A DNA stretch of 64,000 nt. Origin: CAIUGU01 sp040080215. GTDB taxonomy: Bacteria > Pseudomonadota > Gammaproteobacteria > Steroidobacterales > Steroidobacteraceae. Location: the NCBI GenBank assembly GCA_040080215.1, contig JBEBIT010000014.1:1-64000 (forward strand), written 5' to 3'. Below are positions 8,132 to 16,077 of this stretch, in pieces; the first letter of the stretch is position 1; each line of letters begins with the position of its first letter. Position numbers and translations under genes: made by a program. Under the pieces are notes generated by a model that had not been told where the DNA came from, made no database searches, and worked only from the letters and a program-made list of their open reading frames with translations.

Positions 8132-9688
8132 TCACCGCAGATCGTCGAAGTACGAACGAACGGCGGTGAGGCAGAAAGGCGGCACCAGCTGGCTGTGGTA
8201 AGCCTCCAGGGTGGCTCGCTGACCGCCATCGGTGGCACCACCCGCGACGGCCGCCAGGGCGATGACGTCTTTCGCGGCGGCAAAGGCGTCCTTCAGCGCC
8301 GCAAATCGCTCTCCGGACACGGCAGGCGCATCGACGTCGAGGATCGTCACGGGCGCGACCGGCCCCGTCATGGCCCAGTACCCCTGCATCAGCTGCGTAT
8401 TCGAATAGAAGACCGTGGGATCTTCATCGCCCGCGCACAGCAACGTGGGTGCGGTGGGGGTCCAGTCACGAAGATCGTTGGCCTTGAAGGCACGGCGCAG
8501 GGGATGAATCGGGTTAGTCGCAACCACGCCGGTGGTCGTCGTGGGTAACCCCCCGTCCGGGTTGGCTTGCATGTCGAGCAGGTATCCGAGGCGATAGCTG
8601 TTGAGCAGCAGCGGGTTCAACCCCACGCCCAGCGCGAAAATCGCCGCCATCGAGGGTGGACTGGTTGCCGGCGTCACCGCTGCGAACTGCGGGTCCGGGG
8701 GCGTGCTGCTGAACAACTCGTACTGCGGCAGTCGTCCGTCGATGTACAGCGAGCTGCGTGCAGCGGTGCTTGGCAGGAGCGATTCGATTCCGCTGGCAAA
8801 GGGGGCGCTGAATACGTCTGCGGTATTGGCGAACAGATTGCCGTACGCCCGCTGGTAGCCGGTGATCAGCAGGGTGACGAAGAGCGGCGCGCCCGCAGCG
8901 ACGCTGCCATTGAACACCATGTCCCCGAATGCGGCCAGCGCATAGGGTCCAGACATGGGAGCTGAAGCCGTCACGGGTGCGCCCAACGCTTGCAGGGCCC
9001 GATGGGTGGCCATGGCGACGAACCCGCCCTGTGAATAGCCGGTGACCAGCAACTTGCCGTTGTCCGTGACGCCAGGCGCAAGGGGCGTGGGCAATGCGCT
9101 GCGTGCCGCCCGCAATGCATCGACCATGTCCTTCGACTGCGCCTCGGCGTTGAGGTAGGGGTGGTAGGCCAGCGTGGACAGTCCGTACCCCGCGTAGTCA
9201 GGGGCGACCACGATGTAACCCTGGGCGGCGAATACCGCGGCAATCGCGAGTCCCTCGGGAGCGATATCGAAGTTGGCCATGCTGAAGGCCCTGTCCGTGG
9301 TCGTCCCGTGCGCATACAGGACGATTGGCCTCGGCCCCCGACACTTGGGATCGGACCCGGTGGGCACCATCAGCACTCCGGAGGCGGTGGTCGGCTCCCC
9401 CGCTCCGCCCACGGTGTTGTAGTGCAGGAGATGGATGTCGGCAGCGCAGGTGGGTGTCCCGGCGACCGCCAGCAGCTTCTGTCCGTCGACGGTCAGGTTC
9501 AGCGCCAGCAACACGTCGTTGACCGAGAAGGCCTTCACTCTGGCGGGCGGGCTCACGATCAGGGTGCCCCTCGCGGTGCTGGCGGCAGCCAAGCCGGCAG
9601 GCGTCTCGACCTGGTCGCGGCCGGAGTTCCCGCATGCGGCGACCAACGCCGCGGCCATAGACATAAGCAAGATGCGGTGGATGGGCAC
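8132..9688 (-). CDS. Alpha/beta-hydrolase lipoprotein (secretory-lipase-like)
   Basis: 518 residues from a GTG at 9688 with GAGGAG seven bases upstream. This start gives a lipoprotein signal with lipobox ALVAAC. The hydrolase domain shows VLYAHGTTT (oxyanion region) and the nucleophile elbow GYSQGG. CAGDEDPTV is the likely acid-residue strand, and the catalytic His should lie in the C-terminal ALEAYHSQL-type segment. It resembles secretory lipases and esterases of unknown substrate. It lies between the two paralogous YTDGR lipoproteins, on the opposite strand. Confidence 0.8.
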   Translation of the reverse strand: MPIHRILLMSMAAALVAACGNSGRDQVETPAGLAAASTARGTLIVSPPARVKAFSVNDVLLALNLTVDGQKLLAVAGTPTCAADIHLLHYNTVGGAGEPTTASGVLMVPTGSDPKCRGPRPIVLYAHGTTTDRAFSMANFDIAPEGLAIAAVFAAQGYIVVAPDYAGYGLSTLAYHPYLNAEAQSKDMVDALRAARSALPTPLAPGVTDNGKLLVTGYSQGGFVAMATHRALQALGAPVTASAPMSGPYALAAFGDMVFNGSVAAGAPLFVTLLITGYQRAYGNLFANTADVFSAPFASGIESLLPSTAARSSLYIDGRLPQYELFSSTPPDPQFAAVTPATSPPSMAAIFALGVGLNPLLLNSYRLGYLLDMQANPDGGLPTTTTGVVATNPIHPLRRAFKANDLRDWTPTAPTLLCAGDEDPTVFYSNTQLMQGYWAMTGPVAPVTILDVDAPAVSGERFAALKDAFAAAKDVIALAAVAGGATDGGQRATLEAYHSQLVPPFCLTAVRSYFDDLR

Positions 9689-9919
9689 GGGTTCGCTCCT
9701 CAAGGTCGGCCTATGGGGGGCAGGCCTGCCGGCCAGCCCCGTCTGGTCCGGAACTTTGTCAGGGACGGCCGCTCCCAAGGAGCGGACGGGTGCATATCCG
9801 GGCGTGGGACGGGGACTACCCACGCTTAACCCGCAGGCGTTCTTCTGGTAAGGTCGCGTACCGATTGCGCCCATGGACCCATGTTGGGCCAGCCCGCAAC
9901 GATTTTCCGGGGGTTTTTA

Positions 9920-10954
9920 ATGAACATGAAATCAGTACTCCGCGTCGGCGCGCCGTTGCTGCTCGCCGCCGTTATCGCCACGACGCTCGCGGGTTGCGGC
10001 AAGGCCGAAGATGCCGCCAAGGCGCCCGCCGCTGCCACTGCGGCTCCTGCCGGCATGGCCTGGGTCGCACAGGGTGAAGACTGGGCCGCCAAGAAGACCG
10101 AATTGCAGGCGCTCGGCGAGCAGTTCGAGTCGTCGCAAGCCCTCTTCGACAAGCTGAAGGCCGATGCGGGCGGTGGCAAGCCGATCACCTGGGCGCAAAT
10201 GAGCGAGCCTCTCTATGACTGGTCCGGCGTTTACACCCGTACCAAGGGCGGCCTGCACTTCGATCCGGACCTGAAGGGTCCCGAAATGGAAACCGCACAG
10301 CTGACGCCTGCCGGCGCTGAAGTGGTCAAGAAGAAGCAGGAGCAGATCGCGAAGACGGGCGGCGAGTACGACCCGATCAGCGACTGCCGTCCGCCTGGCA
10401 CGCCGCGCTGGTTCACCGAGCCGTTCCTGAAGGAATGGATCGTGACCCCGGACCAGACCTGGCTGATCAACGAAATGGTCAACGACGTCCGTCGCGTCTA
10501 CACGGATGGGCGTCCGCATACGGCTGATGAGGATGCATACGCAACCTGGAACGGCGACACCGTCGGTTTCTGGGACGGCGGCACGCTGACCACCCACACG
10601 AAGCACCTGTTCGCAGGCCAGTACCAGCGCGGCGTGCAACCTAACTACTCGGACCAGGTGACGACGGTCGAGCGTTGGCGCAAGACCGACGACAAGACAC
10701 TGCAGGTAGACCTGTGGGTTTACGATCCGGTCAATCTCGCGAAGCCCTGGTTCACCCGCCAGAGCTACACGAAGCTGTCGAACGACGACAAGCAGCTGCG
10801 CATCCGTTATTGGGACTGCCGCGAAAACAGCAACAACGACATCATCACGACGAAGGACGGCACCAGCCAGTTCCCGGACTTCAACTTCGTCGAGAACGAT
10901 GCTGCTGCCAGCAGCGACCAGGACGTAAAGAAGGCTGCCGGCGCCAAGAAGTAG
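9920..10954 (+). CDS. YTDGR-family lipoprotein, copy B (unknown function)
   Basis: 344 residues; lipobox TTLAGC gives Cys26. It is closely similar to copy A (5502-6599) throughout: YDPISDCRPPGTPRWF, RRVYTDGRPHTAD, GDTVGFWDGGTLTTHT and YWDCRENSNN are shared. It lacks the extra C-terminal tail of copy A. The DUF6152 gene follows after 65 bp on the same strand with its own AGGAG site, forming a two-gene unit that recurs at 60-61 kb. No catalytic residues can be assigned. Periplasmic or outer-membrane location is predicted from the lipobox. Confidence 0.75.
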   Translation: MNMKSVLRVGAPLLLAAVIATTLAGCGKAEDAAKAPAAATAAPAGMAWVAQGEDWAAKKTELQALGEQFESSQALFDKLKADAGGGKPITWAQMSEPLYDWSGVYTRTKGGLHFDPDLKGPEMETAQLTPAGAEVVKKKQEQIAKTGGEYDPISDCRPPGTPRWFTEPFLKEWIVTPDQTWLINEMVNDVRRVYTDGRPHTADEDAYATWNGDTVGFWDGGTLTTHTKHLFAGQYQRGVQPNYSDQVTTVERWRKTDDKTLQVDLWVYDPVNLAKPWFTRQSYTKLSNDDKQLRIRYWDCRENSNNDIITTKDGTSQFPDFNFVENDAAASSDQDVKKAAGAKK

Positions 10955-11019
10955 GCCGCGACCTTCAGTATCCGTTAAGTATTCGAGATTCAGAATCAGG
11001 CTTTACGAGGAGCAACACC

Positions 11020-11418
11020 ATGTACGCAAAGAAATTCGGTATCGCTGTCGGCGCCGCGCTGCTCGCGGTCGTGACGACGCAGGCGGTCGCCCATCACTCG
11101 GGCGCCATGTTCGACGACAAGAAGGAAGTCACCGTGTCCGGCACGGTCAAGGAGTTCCAGTACACGAACCCGCATTCGTGGCTGCTCGTTGACGTGAAGG
11201 ACAAGGCTGGCAAGGTCACCACCTGGGGCTTCGAAGCGGAAGGCCCGAGCACGCTGACGCGCGCCGGCATCCGCAAGAGCGACTTTGCTCCGGGCACGCC
11301 GATCACCATCACGGGGCATCCGATGCGCGACGGCCGTCCCGCCGGCGCCTGGATGAAGGCCACCCGCACGACGGACAACAAGGAATTCGTCCCGGGTGCC
11401 GGCTTCCAGGTGAAGTAA
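11020..11418 (+). CDS. DUF6152 exported protein
   Basis: 132 residues with a signal peptide ending TQAVA, so the mature protein begins HHSGAMFDDKKEVTVSG. The His-His start, then YTNPHSWL, GFEAEGPSTL and ITGHPMRDG, are hallmarks of DUF6152 proteins, which are small beta-rich exported proteins of unknown function. The N-terminal HH and the PH motif could bind metal; this is speculation. It follows the YTDGR lipoprotein copy B and is followed by an intrinsic terminator, so the pair forms a closed transcription unit. Confidence 0.8.
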   Translation: MYAKKFGIAVGAALLAVVTTQAVAHHSGAMFDDKKEVTVSGTVKEFQYTNPHSWLLVDVKDKAGKVTTWGFEAEGPSTLTRAGIRKSDFAPGTPITITGHPMRDGRPAGAWMKATRTTDNKEFVPGAGFQVK

Positions 11419-11441
11419 CCGTCCGACGTTCCGGTTGGAAC

Positions 11442-11477
11442 ACGGGGGACCTGGAAACGGGTCCCCCGTTTTTCTTT
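11442..11477 (+). terminator. Rho-independent terminator after the DUF6152 gene
   Basis: Stem ACGGGGGACC (11442-11451) pairs exactly with GGTCCCCCGT (11460-11469), followed by a T-rich run TTTTCTTT. It lies 23 bp after the DUF6152 stop codon. Confidence 0.88.
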
Positions 11478-11585
11478 GTGCCTCCGCTTCCCGCGTTGCC
11501 TTCGGCACTCCGCATTGCCTGACCCTATTGTTACCGGTGATGGGCTACCATCGAACCCACAAGCGGTTTCGAAGGGCCCCACAAG

Positions 11586-13367
11586 ATGAGCAGCCGGATC
11601 ACGCCCTCGCAGGGTCGCCCTGCCCGACTCGCCCTCGCGTCCGCCCTCGTCCTGCTGGGCCTTGGCGCCTGCACGTCCACCCAGCCGCCGACGCCCACTG
11701 CCGCTGCCCCCCGGGCACCGGTGATCGAAGCCCAGCCAGCCCGCAACTGGCACGCGGGCGCGATGATCGCCGCAGCCAATCCGATGGCGGTCGACGCCGG
11801 CCTTGAAATCCTGAGGGCGGGAGGCACCGCGGTCGACGCCGCCATTGCCGTCCAGGCCATGCTGGGTCTCGTGGAGCCGCAATCGTCCGGGATCGGGGGC
11901 GGTGCCTTCATGCTCCACTACGACGCGCGGACGGGCGACGTGGTGGCTTACGACGGTCGCGAGGTTGCACCGGCGGGGGCAACGCCCGACATGTTCCTGG
12001 GGAAGGACGGCAAGCCGCTGCCGTTCCTCGACGCCGTGAAGACCGGCCGCTCGATCGGTGTGCCCGGCGCCGTTGCGATGCTGGAGATGGCCCACCGCGA
12101 ACACGGCAAGCTGCCTTGGGCGAGGGCCTGGGAACCGGCGATCGCGATGGCCGACAAGGGATTTCCCGTACCGCCGCGCATGGCGACTGTAATCCGCCAG
12201 GCGCAGGGGATGACGCAGCTCGCGCCGGACGCCCAGGCCTATGTCACTTCGGCTGCCGGCACGCCGCTGGCGGAAGGGCAGATCGTGCGCAACGTCGCTT
12301 ATGCGGACACCCTCCGGCGCATCGCCAAGGAAGGCCCGCGAGCCTTTTACGAAGGGTCCATCGCCGAAGCGATGGTAGCCGCCGCCACCCGGCAACCCAA
12401 CCCGGGCACGCTGAGCCTCCAGGACCTGAAGAACTACCGGCCCAATCGACTGGAGCCCGTGTGCCGCGGTTATCGCGTGTACGTGGTGTGCGGAATGGGA
12501 CCGCCGTCATCGGGTGGCATCGCCGTACTGTCGATCCTGGGCACGCTCGAGCAGCTCGACATGGCGGGCAATGGCGCACGGACGGTTCGCGGCTGGCACT
12601 ACTTCATCGAGGCCCAGCGCCTTGCGTACGCCGACCGTGACATGTACGTCGCCGATGACCGCTTCGTGCAGGTGCCGGTGGCGGGCCTGCTGGACCGTGA
12701 CTACCTCAAGTCCCGCGTCGCGCTGATCTCGCCTGACCACGCGATGGCCACGGTCGAAGCGGGCAATCCGCCGGGGTCGGTCCGCAAGCCACCCGACGGC
12801 AACGGCGGCAACACCGGCACCAGCCATTTCGTGATCGTCGACAACCGCGGTGACGTCGTCTCGATGACCACCACGGTGGAATCCGTGTTCGGCTCGCAGC
12901 GCATGGCCGCCGGATTCTTCCTCAACAACCAGCTCACCGATTTCTCGTTCCGGCCGGTCGACGACCGCGGCCAGCAGATCGCGAACGCCGTGGCACCGGG
13001 CAAGAAGCCGCGCTCTTCGATGTCACCGACGATCGTGTTCGAGAACGGCGGGTTTCGCTATGCCGTCGGTTCGCCGGGCGGCAACGCCATCATCAGCTAC
13101 GTCGCCAAGGCGATTGTCGGGACGCTCGACTGGGGCCTGACGCCGCAGCAGGCCGTCGACCTGCCCAACGTCGTGGCTCGCGGTCCTGTCGTAGCGGAAG
13201 GGGCGAGGATGGACCCGCAGGTCATGGAAGGCCTGAAGGCGCTTGGCCAGAATTTCCGCGATGGGCGCGGTGAAGGATCGGGCTTGCACGCCGTGCTGCT
13301 TGGCAAGGACGGCAAGCTGGTGGGGGCGGCCGATTCTCGCCGCGACGGTGTGGCGCGCAGTCCTTGA
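11586..13367 (+). CDS. ggt: Gamma-glutamyltransferase
   Basis: 593 residues, normal for the family. The lipoprotein-like signal ends LGACTS. The large-subunit motif SSGIGGGAFML is present. The self-cleavage site and catalytic Thr is T412 in NTGTSHFVIVD, aligned with the TTHYSVVD of E. coli GGT. SMSPTIVF and the GSPGGNAII oxyanion segment occur in the small subunit. GGT cleaves gamma-glutamyl bonds, as in glutathione, in the periplasm and is processed to two subunits. Monocistronic: it is preceded by a terminator and convergent with the next gene. Confidence 0.93.
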   Translation: MSSRITPSQGRPARLALASALVLLGLGACTSTQPPTPTAAAPRAPVIEAQPARNWHAGAMIAAANPMAVDAGLEILRAGGTAVDAAIAVQAMLGLVEPQSSGIGGGAFMLHYDARTGDVVAYDGREVAPAGATPDMFLGKDGKPLPFLDAVKTGRSIGVPGAVAMLEMAHREHGKLPWARAWEPAIAMADKGFPVPPRMATVIRQAQGMTQLAPDAQAYVTSAAGTPLAEGQIVRNVAYADTLRRIAKEGPRAFYEGSIAEAMVAAATRQPNPGTLSLQDLKNYRPNRLEPVCRGYRVYVVCGMGPPSSGGIAVLSILGTLEQLDMAGNGARTVRGWHYFIEAQRLAYADRDMYVADDRFVQVPVAGLLDRDYLKSRVALISPDHAMATVEAGNPPGSVRKPPDGNGGNTGTSHFVIVDNRGDVVSMTTTVESVFGSQRMAAGFFLNNQLTDFSFRPVDDRGQQIANAVAPGKKPRSSMSPTIVFENGGFRYAVGSPGGNAIISYVAKAIVGTLDWGLTPQQAVDLPNVVARGPVVAEGARMDPQVMEGLKALGQNFRDGRGEGSGLHAVLLGKDGKLVGAADSRRDGVARSP

Positions 13368-13422
13368 GCGCGACGGTCCCGCAGCCTGCATCGGGCAGGC
13401 CGCAGGACTCGCTCGGGCGGTG

Positions 13423-13887
13423 TTACTTGGCCTCGCCCTGGCGGGCCGTCATGTACTTCATATGGCACGTGTCGCAGCTGTCGTAGAGCATGTTGCCAGC
13501 ATCGCTCGTCTGATCGACGTTCTTGGCCGTCGCGCCGGCGGCAGCTGCTGTCGCTGCATCCTGCATCGCTTTCACGTACGTCAGCCAGTCGCCCTGGTCC
13601 AGGACGCGGGTACCGGTGCTCATCAGGTTGCCGGCTTCCGCGATCATCGCCGCGCTGGCGGCAACCTTCTCCCATGCGGCGTCATCTGCGGGAGCCTGGC
13701 TGCCCACGCCCCACACGATGTCGGCCGCGGGAATCACGAGGCCCAGCATGATCTGGCGGGTTGTGACGGTGGAAACGGGCGCGGGTGGTGCTGCAGGTGC
13801 CGCGGCCTGCTCGGGCGCTGCGCCCTTGCCGCAACCGGTCAGCACGAACACCGACGCGAACACGATGGGAATGGCTAGCGCGCGCAT
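13423..13887 (-). CDS. Small lipoprotein with C-terminal CXXCH haem motif (family member 1)
   Basis: 154 residues. Lipobox FVLTGC gives Cys19. One haem-attachment motif, CDTCH, lies at residues 138-142 near the C-terminus, as in four-helix class II (c-prime-like) cytochromes. Shared landmarks with two other proteins of this window (58693-59268 and 59384-59968) are IPAADIVW, AWEKV and the late CXXCH. It is shorter than those, lacking about 35 internal residues, and ends CHMKYMTARQ instead of CHLxFWYP. Role as a periplasmic electron carrier is inferred. Confidence 0.75.
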   Translation of the reverse strand: MRALAIPIVFASVFVLTGCGKGAAPEQAAAPAAPPAPVSTVTTRQIMLGLVIPAADIVWGVGSQAPADDAAWEKVAASAAMIAEAGNLMSTGTRVLDQGDWLTYVKAMQDAATAAAAGATAKNVDQTSDAGNMLYDSCDTCHMKYMTARQGEAK

Positions 13888-14017
13888 GACAGCTCCTGTT
13901 GTTGTTTGAAGTCAGGCTCGAAGTGTAGTCCGCCGGCCAACAAAGCGAAAACCGGGTGACCCGTGAATACTACGTACGCTTCGCGCCGCTTGCGGGCGCC
14001 CTGCCAGTGCCGACAGG

Positions 14018-14048
14018 AAAGAAAAGGGCGCGGTTTGTCCCACGCCCT
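14018..14048 (-). terminator. Probable intrinsic terminator after the MBL hydrolase
   Basis: On the minus strand AGGGCGTGG (from 14048) pairs with CCGCGCCCT (to 14025), with one G-U pair and a 6-nt loop. It is followed by TTTCTTTCC. It lies 46 bp past the stop of the gene ending at 14094. Confidence 0.65.
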
Positions 14049-14093
14049 CTTCAATTGCAGCTGGCCCGCCCGCGTACGGCCGAGCCTTCGGCC

Positions 14094-14939
14094 TTACTGC
14101 ATCTCGGCGATCAGTCCATCCAGACCGCGACTGACGTTCAGGTCGCCCCAGTGGAAATCCTTGCGCAACACTGCTTCGATGTCGGCACGGCTTTTCTTCT
14201 CGGCCAGCAGCTGCCTGACGCGAGCCTGGATCTGGACCGTGCTGTCACGGAACTTGCGCAGCTCGGCCTTGGTGGTATTCGGGCCATGGCCGGGGACGAT
14301 GGTGTCGACGTCAAGCATCAACGCGCCGTCGATCGTGCTCGGCCACGCACGCGCGCTGCCGCCACCGGCGTAGTCGACCAGTTGGGGCGTTGCATCCCCG
14401 ACCGTATACATGTCGCCCATCGCCATGACCCTGTGCTCCGGGAAATAGACCACGATGTCACCGTCGGTGTGCGACCGACCGAAGTAGTAGAGCTCGGCAC
14501 GCTTGCCTCCCAGGTGCACGGTACCGCGATTCTCGACCGTGATGTTCGCCCAGCCCGGCTGCTTCGACTCGACCATCTTGGCCCGCGCATTGGCTGACGA
14601 GACAACCTGCACGCCCATGGCCTGCAGGCGCACATTGCTGCCCGAATGATCAAGATGGTAGTGCGTATTGATGACGTACTTGACGGGCTGCATGGTGAGC
14701 TTGCGGACTTCGGCGAGGATGTTGTCGAGGTCGCTGTCGAACTTGTCGTCGACGAGCAGCACACCGTCATTCGTCACCATCACGGTGACGTTGCCTGGAA
14801 CAGCCGCGTTGTGGATGACATAGAGGCCGTCGCCAATCTTGGTCGTGTCGAGCTTGGACGCAGGCGGTGCGCCTGCCATGGCGGCGGGCGCGAGCAGAGC
14901 GGTGCCGACCAGCGCGGCGATCGCGTTGAACATCTTCAT
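14094..14939 (-). CDS. Exported metallo-beta-lactamase-fold hydrolase
   Basis: 281 residues with a signal peptide ending PAAMAG. The zinc motif H-x-H-x-D-H is intact (H93, H95, D97, H98 in NTHYHLDHSGSN), with later ligands in GRSHTDGD, AMGDMYT and PGHGPNT. The fold covers hydrolases of many kinds. The long insert after the fifth ligand and the PAGGGS/YAGGGSA segment resemble periplasmic SoxH/quinoprotein-relay type enzymes rather than antibiotic-resistance lactamases. A paralogue lies at 38149-39123. Substrate unknown. Confidence 0.8.
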   Translation of the reverse strand: MKMFNAIAALVGTALLAPAAMAGAPPASKLDTTKIGDGLYVIHNAAVPGNVTVMVTNDGVLLVDDKFDSDLDNILAEVRKLTMQPVKYVINTHYHLDHSGSNVRLQAMGVQVVSSANARAKMVESKQPGWANITVENRGTVHLGGKRAELYYFGRSHTDGDIVVYFPEHRVMAMGDMYTVGDATPQLVDYAGGGSARAWPSTIDGALMLDVDTIVPGHGPNTTKAELRKFRDSTVQIQARVRQLLAEKKSRADIEAVLRKDFHWGDLNVSRGLDGLIAEMQ

Positions 14940-15055
14940 TGTCGAGAACTCCCCGGAAATTGTTGTGCGCTAACCCGCCCATCGTACACCCGGGGGAGGG
15001 GGGCAGGAACGGCTGGTCAACCGACTTCAACCGGCGTACTTCGTACGCAAGGGGG

Positions 15056-15103
15056 CCTGCCGGCAGGTGGGTCTGCCGACAAGTAGGCCTACCGGCGAGT
15101 CAG
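15056..15103. repeat. Three degenerate 16-nt direct repeats
   Basis: Units CCTGCCGGCAGGTGGG (15056), TCTGCCGACAAGTAGG (15072) and CCTACCGGCGAGTCAG (15088) share the pattern YCTRCCGRCRRGT. The first unit contains the 12-bp palindrome CCTGCCGGCAGG. Confidence 0.7.
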
Positions 15104-15115
15104 ATTCTGACTCGC
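15095..15115. repeat. 21-nt perfect palindrome
   Basis: GCGAGTCAGA and TCTGACTCGC are exact reverse complements around a single T. It overlaps the third 16-nt repeat unit. Possible operator or stem; no T-tract follows. Confidence 0.75.
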
Positions 15116-15291
15116 TGATTTATGCCCTGGCCGCAGGGTACGAAGTCAGCCGGTTGTCGACGGAGTGCAATCCTGCCGCGAGGCTACCCCTCGCGCACAG
15201 AGTGCGCCGGTCGCAGTTGGCTTAACCCCATTCCCCCCTCGCCGACGTTCATTCCTTTGTCCTTGTCCACACGCAGGTAAAGGAGAGTGCG

Positions 15292-15933
15292 ATGAGTGCT
15301 GCGACGGTCCATTCTTTTCCGGCCTTGAACGCGTTGAGTTCCCCTCGCGGGGTGGTGCTAGCAGTCATCGTGCTGCTGCACGCAGGATTCTTCTGGTCGC
15401 TGAATAACGGCCTGTCGAGGTCCGTGCTGGTCTTCGTGCCCACGCGGATCCAGGCGAGCTTCATCGAAGAGCCCGCCAGACCCGAGCCCGCACCGCCTCC
15501 GAAACCGGTCTATCAGCCGCAGTTCACGCCCTCGCTGACCCCTGAGCCGCCTCCTGTGCTCGGCGAATTCGCCGAGGGCACCAACGCCATCCTTGTCGAC
15601 CCCGCACCAGTGCATCCTCAGCCCGTGCCGGTTACGCCGGCAAGGGCAGTCGTTGTGCCACCGCAGGTGGACGCGAAGCGTGGCCTGACCGAACCCACGT
15701 ATCCGGCGCAAGACGTGCGCCTCGGCAACGAGGGGACGGTGATGCTGTCGGTGTACGTGCTGGCCGATGGCGCCGTGGGCGAGGTGCGGTTGCTGAAGAC
15801 CAGCGGCTTCCCGCGCCTCGATGCCTCGGCCCTGTCTGAAGCGCACAGGTGGAAATTCCAGCCCGGCACGGAGGACGGCAAGCCGGCTGCAATGTGGAAG
15901 CAGTTGCCGATCACGTTCCGGCTCGTGCGGTAA
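15292..15933 (+). CDS. tonB: TonB-family energy transducer
   Basis: 213 residues starting behind AAGGAGAG. One N-terminal membrane helix lies at about residues 20-38 (VVLAVIVLLHAGFFW). A Pro-rich periplasmic linker runs from about 60 to 118, and a C-terminal TonB domain from about 125 to 213 (EPTYPAQDVRLGNEGTVML, then ALSEAHRWKFQP). TonB transmits proton-motive energy to outer-membrane receptors. No exbB/exbD and no receptor gene is adjacent, so this is an orphan copy; its receptor is unknown. Confidence 0.85.
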   Translation: MSAATVHSFPALNALSSPRGVVLAVIVLLHAGFFWSLNNGLSRSVLVFVPTRIQASFIEEPARPEPAPPPKPVYQPQFTPSLTPEPPPVLGEFAEGTNAILVDPAPVHPQPVPVTPARAVVVPPQVDAKRGLTEPTYPAQDVRLGNEGTVMLSVYVLADGAVGEVRLLKTSGFPRLDASALSEAHRWKFQPGTEDGKPAAMWKQLPITFRLVR

Positions 15934-16077
15934 CGTTCGCTCCGCGCACAGTGCCCGACGGCGATGGGGAGCGTCCCCTGTTGCCGCCGTGCGCATTGAC
16001 GAGCGTTCTGGATATGGAGGGCGAATCCTGCTAAACAGACGACGCTGATCTATTCGCACCCACTAGAACAAGAAGCC

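Larger units (their letters stand above)
14940..15291. other. Non-coding spacer with nested inverted and direct repeats
   Basis: 352 bp between the divergent MBL gene and tonB. From 15028 to 15156 it holds a framed structure. Outer 19-nt arms (15028-15046 and 15138-15156) are inverted with 17/19 matches. Inside them lie a 12-bp palindrome, three degenerate 16-nt direct repeats and a 21-nt palindrome. I see no ORF of quality. The promoter of tonB is probably in the last 100 bp. Confidence 0.65.

Noticed and set aside
14094..14939. Antibiotic-resistance metallo-beta-lactamase
   Set aside because: The zinc motif is that of the broad MBL superfamily; the later segments (YAGGGSA, PGHGPNT) and a paralogue with the same layout fit non-lactamase periplasmic hydrolases.
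15056..15103. CRISPR array
   Set aside because: Only three degenerate 16-nt direct units with no spacers between them, and no cas genes nearby.
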